Below the pieces are notes generated by a model. It ran no database searches. It saw only the letters and a list, made by a program, of their open reading frames with translations, and was not told the origin of the DNA. This document shows positions 1 to 5,511 of a DNA stretch of 5,864 nucleotides, one piece after another. Both the position numbers and the translations under genes were made by a program. This DNA comes from Propionibacteriaceae bacterium UBA4569. Its GTDB lineage: Bacteria; Actinomycetota; Actinomycetes; Propionibacteriales; Propionibacteriaceae. The stretch lies in NCBI GenBank assembly GCA_002387005.1, contig DGKN01000107.1, positions 1 to 5,864 on the forward strand, given 5' to 3'. How positions within the stretch are numbered: the first letter of the stretch is position 1; every line of letters starts with the position of its first letter.

Positions 1-44
1 GGGGGCCCCCGCCGGGGGGGGCGGGGAGGGCCCCCCGCCGGGCC
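1..44. other. Nearly pure G/C low-complexity tract at window edge
   Basis: Apart from one A at position 27, the first 44 bases are only G and C. They contain long homopolymer runs and a perfect GGGGGCCCCC palindrome at 1-10. On the minus strand they read as RRGALPAPPGGGP where CbiQ proteins normally continue with a Leu-rich helix after the TWARR segment. This could be a real low-complexity stretch, but a poor-quality contig end is at least as likely. Confidence 0.6.
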
Positions 45-463
45 CAGGTGAGCAGGTCGACCATCGGGGTCGTGGTGGCCAGCACCATCAGCGCGAGCGT
101 GCCGGCGATCGAGTGCCCGACCAATCCGGCGGCGCGCGCCAGCCCGTCGGGCCCGATCGAGAACGGACCCCAGCGCCACCAGACGTCCGCCGCCGCGACC
201 CCGACCCCGAGCACCACCGAGACCGCGGAGATGGCGATGAAGGCCAGTGGTGCGGCCATCACCAGCAGCAGCACCCGGGCCGGGATCCGCGCGAAACCGA
301 CGATGACCACGGCCGCGACCAGGCTCACGAGCATTGTCGTCGGCCATGGGGGCAGCACCAGCGCGGTGAGCACGAGGCCGAGGCTGAGCACGACCTTCTC
401 GCCGACCTGCCGAGCGCGCCAGGGCGAGGCCCAGGCCGCGTCGTCGATCCAGTGCGCGTGCAT
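1..463 (-). CDS. cbiQ: CbiQ, transmembrane (T) component of ECF cobalt transporter, C-terminus missing
   Basis: This is the start of the energy-coupling-factor T subunit, the membrane protein that links the CbiMN cobalt-binding module to the CbiO ATPase in the cytoplasmic membrane. The minus-strand frame is open from an ATG at 463 to the window edge (154 codons). It begins MHAHWIDDAAW, followed by SPWR..VGEKVVLSLGL, the usual CbiQ amino end. Hydrophobic segments lie at about residues 24-40, 43-58, 62-90 and 115-131, and TTPMVDLLTWARR near residues 131-143 is a typical CbiQ stretch. The EAA-like coupling motifs that contact CbiO lie further on and are not in the window. A GAGGG ribosome-binding site at 467-471 sits inside the end of cbiN. 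The start ATG shares one base with the cbiN stop (TGATG), so the two are translationally coupled. The last dozen residues look wrong (see the G/C tract at 1-44). Family assignment is firm; the end is not. Confidence 0.88.
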   Translation of the reverse strand, partial: MHAHWIDDAAWASPWRARQVGEKVVLSLGLVLTALVLPPWPTTMLVSLVAAVVIVGFARIPARVLLLVMAAPLAFIAISAVSVVLGVGVAAADVWWRWGPFSIGPDGLARAAGLVGHSIAGTLALMVLATTTPMVDLLTWARRGALPAPPGGGP

Positions 464-837
464 CAGCCCTCGTCGACCTGGCTGCTTGAGGAGTCGGGGT
501 GCTCGGGATCGTCGGTGCTGGAAGAATGCCCGGCGCGCTCGACCTGACGCCCCCGCAGGTTGCCGACGAAGTACCCGAACAGCCCGGCCCCGATCGCCGC
601 CTGCAGCGCGAACAGGCCGGACTCGATCTCGGAGCTGCCAGGTGAGAAGAGCGGCTTGAACCATGGTTCGACGCCCGACTCGGAGAGGGTCTCGGTGACC
701 ACGGCGTCCGTCCCGGCGAAACCTTCCTGGCCGTCGTGTGGACGTCCGAACCACAGCGACGCGGCGAAGATGGCGACGATCGCGACAACCAGCGCAGCAG
801 TGCTCAGCAGGTGGGTGTTCCAGCGACGATCACGCAT
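463..837 (-). CDS. cbiN: CbiN, auxiliary membrane subunit of cobalt transporter
   Basis: CbiN is the small accessory protein that works with CbiM in cobalt capture at the outer face of the membrane. The 124-residue product has two transmembrane segments, about residues 10-30 and 74-92. Between them is an extracytoplasmic loop containing GFAGTDAVVTETL and WFKPLFSPGSSEIESGLFALQAAIG; the GTD...A and PLF.P.S.EIES.LFALQA patterns are CbiN hallmarks. I chose the ATG at 837 because the upstream in-frame region (838-906) is the shadow of the cbiM coding end and lacks CbiN-like sequence. A G-rich stretch at 847-851 could serve as a weak ribosome-binding site. The start overlaps the cbiM end by 8 bp and the stop overlaps the cbiQ ATG by one base, so expression is probably coupled. 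After the usual end (GNLRGR, residues 92-97) there is an extra acidic, serine-rich tail of about 27 residues, presumably cytoplasmic and disordered. Confidence 0.93.
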   Translation of the reverse strand: MRDRRWNTHLLSTAALVVAIVAIFAASLWFGRPHDGQEGFAGTDAVVTETLSESGVEPWFKPLFSPGSSEIESGLFALQAAIGAGLFGYFVGNLRGRQVERAGHSSSTDDPEHPDSSSSQVDEG

Positions 838-1489
838 CGGCCAACACCCCCATCCGGTTGAGGTCGTCAGCCGCAACCCGGGACAGGAAGCGCAGCACCA
901 GCACACCCAGCAGACCCTCCATCACGCAGAGCGGGATCTGTGTCACCGCAAAGATCCCGAGGAACTTGGCCAGCGCGCCGGCGATGCCGGACGATGCGTC
1001 CGGGTATGCGATCGCGAGCTGCACCGAGGTGGTGACGTAGGTGGCCAGGTCAGCCAGCGCCATCGCGGCGAAGACCGCCACCGATGTGCCGAACCGACGC
1101 AGCGTCCGCCATGCCGCATACCCAGCCCACGGCCCGACGATGGCCATCGAGAAGGCATTGGCGCCCAGCGTCGTGATGCCGCCGTGGGCGAGCAACAAGG
1201 CTTGGAAGAGGAGCACGACCGTCCCCAGGAAGGCCATCACCGGGGGACGGAAGAGCACCGAGCCCAGACCCGTCCCGGTCGGGTGCGAGGACGATCCGGT
1301 CACCGAGGGCAGCTTGATCGCCGAAAGGACGAAGGTGAACGCGCCAGCAGCCCCCAGCAGCATTCGGTTCTCGGGGTTCTTGCGGGTCTCCGCGATCACG
1401 GCGCGGGCACCGTGGACGACGAACGGCGCGCTCGCGCCGTACCAGATGGCGCACTGGATGGGGGAGAGGAAGCCTTCGGCTATGTGCAT
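830..1489 (-). CDS. cbiM: CbiM, cobalt-binding substrate-capture (S) component of ECF transporter
   Basis: CbiM is the membrane protein that binds Co2+ and delivers it through the CbiMNQO transporter for corrinoid synthesis. The 219-residue product begins MHIAEGFLSP. In this family the free amino terminus and His2 form part of the metal site, so the start at 1489 is essentially fixed by the motif; the longer upstream reading would bury His2. It is also supported by an AAGGGA ribosome-binding site at 1495-1500, five bases upstream. The conserved SSHPTGTGLG motif (His69 as the further metal ligand) is intact. The product is hydrophobic throughout, with about six to seven membrane spans, and has LLLAHGGITTLGANAFSMAIVGPWAGY (residues about 98-124) in the family's usual place. 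NikM nickel transporters are close relatives, but the neighbouring cbiN, cobalamin riboswitch and cobN point to cobalt. It is first in the cbiMNQ(O) unit and preceded by a 41-nt post-aptamer leader. Confidence 0.95.
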   Translation of the reverse strand: MHIAEGFLSPIQCAIWYGASAPFVVHGARAVIAETRKNPENRMLLGAAGAFTFVLSAIKLPSVTGSSSHPTGTGLGSVLFRPPVMAFLGTVVLLFQALLLAHGGITTLGANAFSMAIVGPWAGYAAWRTLRRFGTSVAVFAAMALADLATYVTTSVQLAIAYPDASSGIAGALAKFLGIFAVTQIPLCVMEGLLGVLVLRFLSRVAADDLNRMGVLADA

Positions 1490-1494
1490 GGTGG

Positions 1495-1517
1495 TCCCTT
1501 CGGGATGACGCGTCCCG
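1495..1517 (-). promoter_or_regulatory. cbiM ribosome-binding site with two mutually exclusive hairpins (putative expression platform)
   Basis: Reading the minus strand, CGGGA (1517-1513) can pair with TCCCG (1505-1501) to form a 5-bp hairpin with a 7-base loop that abuts the Shine-Dalgarno AAGGGA. Alternatively TCCC (1505-1502) can pair with GGGA (1498-1495), closing a GAA triloop and burying the ribosome-binding site. The two structures share one strand and cannot coexist, as expected for a translational riboswitch output. The pairings are seen in the sequence; which one the ligand favours is not determinable here. Confidence 0.5.
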
Positions 1518-1530
1518 GGTAGTCGGATTC

Positions 1531-1629
1531 CATGGCGGGCGAGTTCCTGGCTCCCGTCCCTCGTCGTGCTGGGGACGAACACAGTGGCGCGACCGTGCCG
1601 GCTCGTCCGGCTTCCTCGCTCCCGTCATG
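1531..1629 (-). promoter_or_regulatory. Cobalamin riboswitch aptamer upstream of cbiM
   Basis: The minus strand carries the B12-box core GCGCCACTGTG (1590-1580), followed by an AGCCAGGAACTCG segment (1552-1540) matching the conserved 3' part of cobalamin aptamers. Helices I can draw are: a closing helix, CATGACGGG (1629-1621) with CCCGCCATG (1539-1531), 8 of 9 pairs; P4, GCGA (1619-1616) with TCGC (1592-1589); P5, GCCGG/CCGGC at 1611-1607 and 1601-1597 with loop ACGAG; and a peripheral hairpin GTCCC/GGGAC at 1576-1572 and 1560-1556. The P5 loop is shorter than the usual one seen in the cobN copy, so this is a slightly divergent member. The role inferred from the family is repression of cobalt uptake when cobalamin is plentiful. 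Placement directly before cbiM is typical. Ends are set by the closing helix and are approximate. Confidence 0.85.
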
Positions 1630-1666
1630 GGGTGTGGAGTTGTGCTGGCTGACATCCTCGCACAGC

Positions 1667-1678
1667 GGCTGGCCAGCC
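1667..1678. repeat. Perfect 12-bp palindrome between the two riboswitches
   Basis: GGCTGGCCAGCC is identical to its own reverse complement. It lies midway in the 66 bp separating the two aptamers, immediately upstream of the candidate cobN -10 hexamer. That is where a dimeric repressor or activator of both divergent promoters could bind. Nothing in the window encodes such a regulator, and a GC-rich palindrome of this size could be chance. Confidence 0.45.
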
Positions 1679-1682
1679 CGGC

Positions 1683-1688
1683 TAGGGT
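1683..1688 (+). promoter_or_regulatory. Candidate -10 element for cobN transcript
   Basis: TAGGGT matches the actinobacterial TAnnnT -10 pattern. It lies 7 bases before the predicted 5' base of the cobN riboswitch closing helix (1696), so transcription starting there would begin right at the aptamer. No acceptable -35 hexamer is seen 16-18 bases upstream; CTGACA at 1649-1654 is too far. I found no comparable -10 for the leftward cbiM transcript, whose promoter must lie in the same interval. Confidence 0.35.
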
Positions 1689-1695
1689 TGGCGCA

Positions 1696-1792
1696 GCTCG
1701 TGGCATGGAACCCGGTGCGAGTCCGGGGCGGTTCCGCCACTGTGTCCTCTGGGTCTTCCCGGCCGAGGGGCAGCCAGACACTGGCCACGGGT
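1696..1792 (+). promoter_or_regulatory. Cobalamin riboswitch aptamer upstream of cobN
   Basis: The core shows ATGGAACCCGGTGCGAGT (1705-1722), then the B12 box CCGCCACTGTG (1734-1744) and AGCCAGACACTG (1772-1783), all in the order of the cobalamin riboswitch family. Helices seen are: closing helix 1696-1704 with 1784-1792 (nine pairs including two G-U); P4, GGAA (1707-1710) with TTCC (1732-1735); P5, CCGG (1712-1715) with CCGG (1723-1726) and the classic TGCGAGT loop; and a peripheral arm, CCTC (1746-1749) with GAGG (1765-1768), enclosing GGG-TCTT-CCC. The structure matches the minus-strand aptamer element for element, although helix sequences differ. It is expected to lower cobN and cobF expression when cobalamin is abundant. 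Translational control is more likely than termination because no oligo-U tract follows. Confidence 0.9.
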
Positions 1793-1807
1793 GATCCCAC
1801 CTGACCA

Positions 1808-1834
1808 TCCGGGGCGAGAACCCCGACGGAGGAG
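1808..1834 (+). promoter_or_regulatory. cobN Shine-Dalgarno and adjacent leader hairpin
   Basis: GGAGGAG at 1828-1834 is a strong ribosome-binding site five bases before the cobN ATG and fixes that start. Just upstream, GGGG (1811-1814) pairs with CCCC (1821-1824) around a CGAGAA loop. TCC (1808-1810) can extend the stem by pairing with the first GGA of the Shine-Dalgarno (1828-1830) across a three-base bulge. This makes it a plausible ribosome-binding-site sequestering hairpin for the riboswitch output; the hairpin is visible, the function is inferred. Confidence 0.55.
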
Positions 1835-1839
1835 CCACG

Positions 1840-4800
1840 ATGCGTCTCGCGCTGCTGTCCACGTCCGACACCGACCTGCTCTCGGCCCGCGCGAGTGGCG
1901 CCGACTATGTGCTCGCGAACCCCTCCCGTCCCGCACACCAGGGCCTGCTGGACGAGTTGCGCGGCTGCGACCTGGTGGTGGCGCGGATCCTGGGTGGCCC
2001 GCAGGACCTGTGTTCCGGGTTCACCAAGGTGCTCGCGGCTGGCGTCCCGATGGTGGTGCTGGGCGGTGAGCAGGCCCCCAGCGCGGAACTGATGGAGCTG
2101 TCGACGGTGCCGATGGGCGTTGCCGCGCAGGCCCACGCCTACCTGGCCGAGGGTGGCCCGGAGAACCTGAAGCAGCTGCACGGCTTCCTGTCCGACACGG
2201 TGCTGTTGACCGGCGAGGGTTTCGAGCCACCGGTGTCGGTCCCGAGCTGGGGTTGGGCGCCAAGGCCCCTCGACAAGCTGCGGGATCGTGAGGGCGTGCC
2301 ACGCGTCGGCGTTCTCTACTACCGCGCGCAGCACGTCGCCGGGAATGACGCCTTCGCCCACGATCTCGCCGATGCCATTGACGCCACCGGCCAGGCCATC
2401 GGGCTGCCGATCCATGCGGGCTCCCTGCGCGCCGCTCCCGATGAACTCTACGAAGCCCTCGGGACTCTGGACGCGCTCGTCGTCACCGTCCTGGCCGCCG
2501 GTGGGTCGACCCCGGCCACCGCGTCCGCCGGTGAGGACGACGAGAGCTGGGACGTCGCCCGGATGACCGCGCTCGACATCCCGGTGATCCAGGGGCTGTG
2601 CCTGACCAGCTCGCGCGCCGAGTGGGAAGCCAGCGACGACGGCGTCACCCCACTCGATGCCGCCAACCAGATCGCCATCCCGGAGTTCGACGGACGCATC
2701 ATCGGGCCGCCCTTCTCCTTCAAGGAGTTCGACGCCGACGGGCTGCCCCGCTATGTCGCCGACCCCGAGCGCTGCGCCCGGCTCGCGCAACTCGTCGTCC
2801 GGCATGCGCGGTTGCGTCGGATTCCCAACGCCGACAAGAAACTGGCGCTGGTCTTCTCCGCCTACCCGACCAAGCACGCGCGGATCGGCAACGCCGTCGG
2901 GCTCGACACGCCCGTCTCCGCGATCCGGCTGCTGCGCCGGCTGCGGGACGAGGGCTATGACCTGGGCGGCGACAACGACGTCACCCGGCTGCTGGACACA
3001 GACGACGACGTCGCCGCGGGCACCGCGCTGATCCACCAGCTCATCGCCGCGGGCGGGCAGGACGAGGAGTGGCTGACCAATGCGCAGCTCACCGACGCGC
3101 ACGTCCGCATCACGTCCGAGCAGTACCGCGATTGGACGCGTGACCTGCCCGCCGAACTGCGCGACGCGATGGCCGAGGCCTGGGGCGAGGGGCCGGGGAC
3201 GCTGTACGTCAACGATGCAGGCGAACTGGTGCTGGCGACGCTGCCGGTCGGCAACATCGTGATCCTGGTGCAGCCGCCGCGCGGTTTCGGGGAGAACCCG
3301 GTCGCGATCTACCACGACCCGGACCTCGCGCCGAGCCACCACTACATCGGCGCCTATCGCTGGATCGAGCACGGATTCGGGGCGGACGCTGTCGTCCACC
3401 TCGGCAAGCACGGCTCCATGGAGTGGCTGCCCGGCAAGACCGCGGCGCTGTCGAAGGCCTGTGGCCCGGACGCGGCGATCGGTTCGCTGCCGTTCATCTA
3501 TCCCTTCCTTGTCAACGATCCCGGGGAGGGAGCGCAGGCCAAGCGCCGGGCGCACGCCGTGATCGTCGACCACCTGGTTCCGCCGATGGCCCGTGCCGAG
3601 AGCTATGGCGACATCGCGCGGCTTGAGCAGTTGATGGATGAGCACGCCAACATCGCCGCCATGGACCCGGGCAAGCTGCCCGCCGTCCGCGGCGAGATCT
3701 GGGCGCTGATGCGCGCCGCCGAGATGCATCGCGACCTCGGACTGGACGAGCTGCCCCAGGGCGAGGAGTTGGACGACTTCCTGCTGCCCGTCGATGGCTG
3801 GCTGTGCGAGGTCAAGGATGCGCAGATCCGCGACGGGTTGCACGTGCTGGGCGCCGCGCCGGTCGGGGAGGCGCGGGTGAACCTGGTGCTGGCGATCCTG
3901 CGGGCGACGCAGGTGTGGTCGGGGTCGCGAGGGTCGGTCCCGGGGCTGCGGGTGGCGCTGGGGCTGGGTGTCGATGATCCCCTCACCAGGGTGGACGAGG
4001 TGGAGCGGCAGGCAAGGGCCTTGGTCCAAGGGATGGAGGACGCGGGCTGGGATGTCAGCGCCATCGAGTCCGTGATCGCGGGGTCCGGAATCGTCGGTGA
4101 GGGGTCGGGGAGCGTCGGTGAGGGGTCGGGGAGAGTCGGTGAGGGCTCGGGCAATGTCCGAGAGGCCGTCGCCAAGGTCCTGCGGTTTGCTGCGCAACAG
4201 GTCGTCCCCCGACTGGACAGGACCACCGACGAACTGGACGCCGTGGTGCACGCGCTGGCGGGCGGATTCGTCCCTGCCGGACCCTCCGGATCGCCCCTGC
4301 GCGGGCTGGTCAACGTCCTGCCCACCGGGCGCAACTTCTACACCGTCGACCCACGCGCGGTCCCCAGCCGGCTGGCTTGGCAGACGGGGCAGGCGATCGC
4401 CGAATCCCTGGTCGCGCGGCATCTGGAGGAGACCGGGGAGTACCCCAAGCAGGTCGGGCTCTCGGTCTGGGGCACGTCCGCGATGCGCACCAGCGGCGAC
4501 GACATCGCCGAAGTGCTCGCCTTGCTGGGCGTCCGTCCAGAATGGGACGAGGCATCGCGTCGGGTGAGCGAGCTGGTCGTCGTCCCGCTGGAGGAACTGG
4601 GACGTCCGCGGATCGACGTCACCGTTCGGATCTCGGGCTTCTTCCGCGACGCCTTCCCGCACGTCGTCCGGATGCTCGACGACGCCGTGCAGCTGGTGGC
4701 AGCGCTCGCCGAGCCGTCCGAGCAGAACTATGTCCGCGCGCACACTGACGCCGACCTGGCCGAGCACGGCGACTTGCGGCGCGCGACGACGCGCATCTTC

Positions 4801-5511
4801 GGCTCGAAGCCCGGCAGCTATGGCGCCGGGATCCTGCAGGTGGTCGAGTCGGGCAACTGGCGCAGCGACGACGACCTGGCCGAGGTGTACACGACCTGGG
4901 GCGGCTACGCCTACGGGCGCGAGCTGGACGGCGTCCCGGCGTCTGACGACATGCGGCAGAACTACCGGCGCATCCAGGTGGCCGCGAAGAATGTCGACAA
5001 CCTCGAGAGCGACGTGCTCGACTCGGACGACTACTACCAGTTCCACGGCGGCATGGTCGCCACGGTGCGGGCGCTGACCGGGGTCGAACCCAAGGCCTAT
5101 GTGGGCGACTCGACCAGCCCCGACCGGGTGCGGACCCGCTCCTTGGCAGAGGAGACGGCGCGGGTGTTCCGGGCGCGCGTCGTCAACCCCCGGTGGATTT
5201 CCGCGATGCAGCGGCACGGATACAAGGGCGCCTTCGAGTTGGCTGCGACCGTCGACTACATGTTCGGCTTCGACGCGACCGCGGGCGTCGTGCACGACTG
5301 GATGTATGACAAGGTGGCGCGCGAATATGTGCTGGACGACACCAACCAGCAGTTCATGCGCGAGGTGAATCCGTGGGCGCTGCGCGGGATCGTGGAGCGG
5401 TTGCACGAGGCAGCCGACCGGGGCCTGTGGGCCGAGCCGGACGCTGAGTTGATGGCCCAGATGCAGGCGGTCTACCTCGAGCTCGAGGGCGACCTGGAGG
5501 AGGGCCAGTGA
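1840..5511 (+). CDS. cobN: CobN, large subunit of aerobic cobaltochelatase
   Basis: CobN is the large, corrinoid-binding subunit of the ATP-dependent chelatase that inserts Co2+ into hydrogenobyrinic acid a,c-diamide in the aerobic (late cobalt insertion) B12 pathway. The 1223-residue length is normal for the family. It opens with MRLALLSTSDTDLLSARASGADYVLANP. Conserved landmarks are GVLYYRAQHVAGND (157-170), YPTKHARIGNAVGLDTP (342-358), HLGKHGSMEWLPGK (520-533), ESGNW (1003-1007), VDNLESDVLDSDDYYQFHGG (from 1052) and NPRWISAMQRHGYKGAFE (from 1116). The related magnesium chelatase subunit BchH/ChlH shares this fold, but the riboswitch, cobalt transporter and cobF context settle on CobN. The AAA+ partner subunits (CobS/CobT or ChlI/ChlD-like) are not in the window. 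The start is set by GGAGGAG at 1828-1834. Two oddities stand out: an LDKLRDREG segment (144-152) that looks like a translated interspersed repeat, and a GEGSGxV tandem repeat (753-773). The end overlaps cobF by 4 bp. Confidence 0.97.
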   Translation: MRLALLSTSDTDLLSARASGADYVLANPSRPAHQGLLDELRGCDLVVARILGGPQDLCSGFTKVLAAGVPMVVLGGEQAPSAELMELSTVPMGVAAQAHAYLAEGGPENLKQLHGFLSDTVLLTGEGFEPPVSVPSWGWAPRPLDKLRDREGVPRVGVLYYRAQHVAGNDAFAHDLADAIDATGQAIGLPIHAGSLRAAPDELYEALGTLDALVVTVLAAGGSTPATASAGEDDESWDVARMTALDIPVIQGLCLTSSRAEWEASDDGVTPLDAANQIAIPEFDGRIIGPPFSFKEFDADGLPRYVADPERCARLAQLVVRHARLRRIPNADKKLALVFSAYPTKHARIGNAVGLDTPVSAIRLLRRLRDEGYDLGGDNDVTRLLDTDDDVAAGTALIHQLIAAGGQDEEWLTNAQLTDAHVRITSEQYRDWTRDLPAELRDAMAEAWGEGPGTLYVNDAGELVLATLPVGNIVILVQPPRGFGENPVAIYHDPDLAPSHHYIGAYRWIEHGFGADAVVHLGKHGSMEWLPGKTAALSKACGPDAAIGSLPFIYPFLVNDPGEGAQAKRRAHAVIVDHLVPPMARAESYGDIARLEQLMDEHANIAAMDPGKLPAVRGEIWALMRAAEMHRDLGLDELPQGEELDDFLLPVDGWLCEVKDAQIRDGLHVLGAAPVGEARVNLVLAILRATQVWSGSRGSVPGLRVALGLGVDDPLTRVDEVERQARALVQGMEDAGWDVSAIESVIAGSGIVGEGSGSVGEGSGRVGEGSGNVREAVAKVLRFAAQQVVPRLDRTTDELDAVVHALAGGFVPAGPSGSPLRGLVNVLPTGRNFYTVDPRAVPSRLAWQTGQAIAESLVARHLEETGEYPKQVGLSVWGTSAMRTSGDDIAEVLALLGVRPEWDEASRRVSELVVVPLEELGRPRIDVTVRISGFFRDAFPHVVRMLDDAVQLVAALAEPSEQNYVRAHTDADLAEHGDLRRATTRIFGSKPGSYGAGILQVVESGNWRSDDDLAEVYTTWGGYAYGRELDGVPASDDMRQNYRRIQVAAKNVDNLESDVLDSDDYYQFHGGMVATVRALTGVEPKAYVGDSTSPDRVRTRSLAEETARVFRARVVNPRWISAMQRHGYKGAFELAATVDYMFGFDATAGVVHDWMYDKVAREYVLDDTNQQFMREVNPWALRGIVERLHEAADRGLWAEPDAELMAQMQAVYLELEGDLEEGQ
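2266..2285 (+). repeat. Short interspersed repeat copy inside cobN
   Basis: CCCCTCGACAAGCTGCGGGA resembles the CCCTTCGACAAGCTCAGGG-type element that I recall as scattered through many actinobacterial genomes. The reverse complement of the element at 5573-5591 matches it with one substitution and one single-base gap over most of its length. Here it is read in frame as PLDKLRD in the variable linker before the conserved YYRAQH block of CobN, a position that tolerates insertion. Its identity as a dispersed family rests on memory and on the second copy. Confidence 0.5.
4081..4158 (+). repeat. 21-bp in-frame tandem repeat in cobN (about 3.7 copies)
   Basis: Three 21-bp units (4096-4116, 4117-4137, 4138-4158) encode GEGSGSV, GEGSGRV and GEGSGNV. 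They are preceded by a degenerate 15-bp partial unit, 4081-4095, encoding GSGIV. Units 1 and 2 differ at only one base (AGC versus AGA), indicating recent duplication; unit 3 carries more changes. The repeat keeps the reading frame and lies in a low-complexity linker (residues 748-773) between two well-conserved parts of CobN. Confidence 0.9.
5496..5504 (+). promoter_or_regulatory. Ribosome-binding site for cobF
   Basis: GGAGGAGGG lies within the last codons of cobN, with its GGAGGA core six bases before the GTG at 5508. It is the reason for choosing this non-ATG start, and it indicates that cobF translation is coupled to cobN through the GTGA stop-start overlap. Confidence 0.7.

Noticed and set aside
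48..659. Plus-strand open frame of 203 codons opposite cbiQ and cbiN
   Set aside because: Its Ser/Thr/Ala/Arg-rich translation is the antisense of cbiQ, whose minus-strand reading gives a coherent membrane protein.
560..1522. Plus-strand open frame of 320 codons opposite cbiM and cbiN
   Set aside because: It is antisense to two clearly recognised genes, has the biased composition of a shadow frame, and has no recognisable domain.
1490..1582. Upstream extension of cbiM to a start at 1582
   Set aside because: It would add 31 residues before MHIAEGFL. CbiM needs the free amino terminus and His2 for metal binding, and the extension overlaps the riboswitch and the ribosome-binding site for the 1489 start.
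1532..1804. Small plus-strand open frame of 90 codons in the intergenic region
   Set aside because: It spans both riboswitch aptamers, has no good ribosome-binding site and no protein-like composition.
1808..1830. Intrinsic terminator after the cobN aptamer
   Set aside because: The hairpin is GC-rich but no run of T follows; it reaches the Shine-Dalgarno, so translational control is the better reading.
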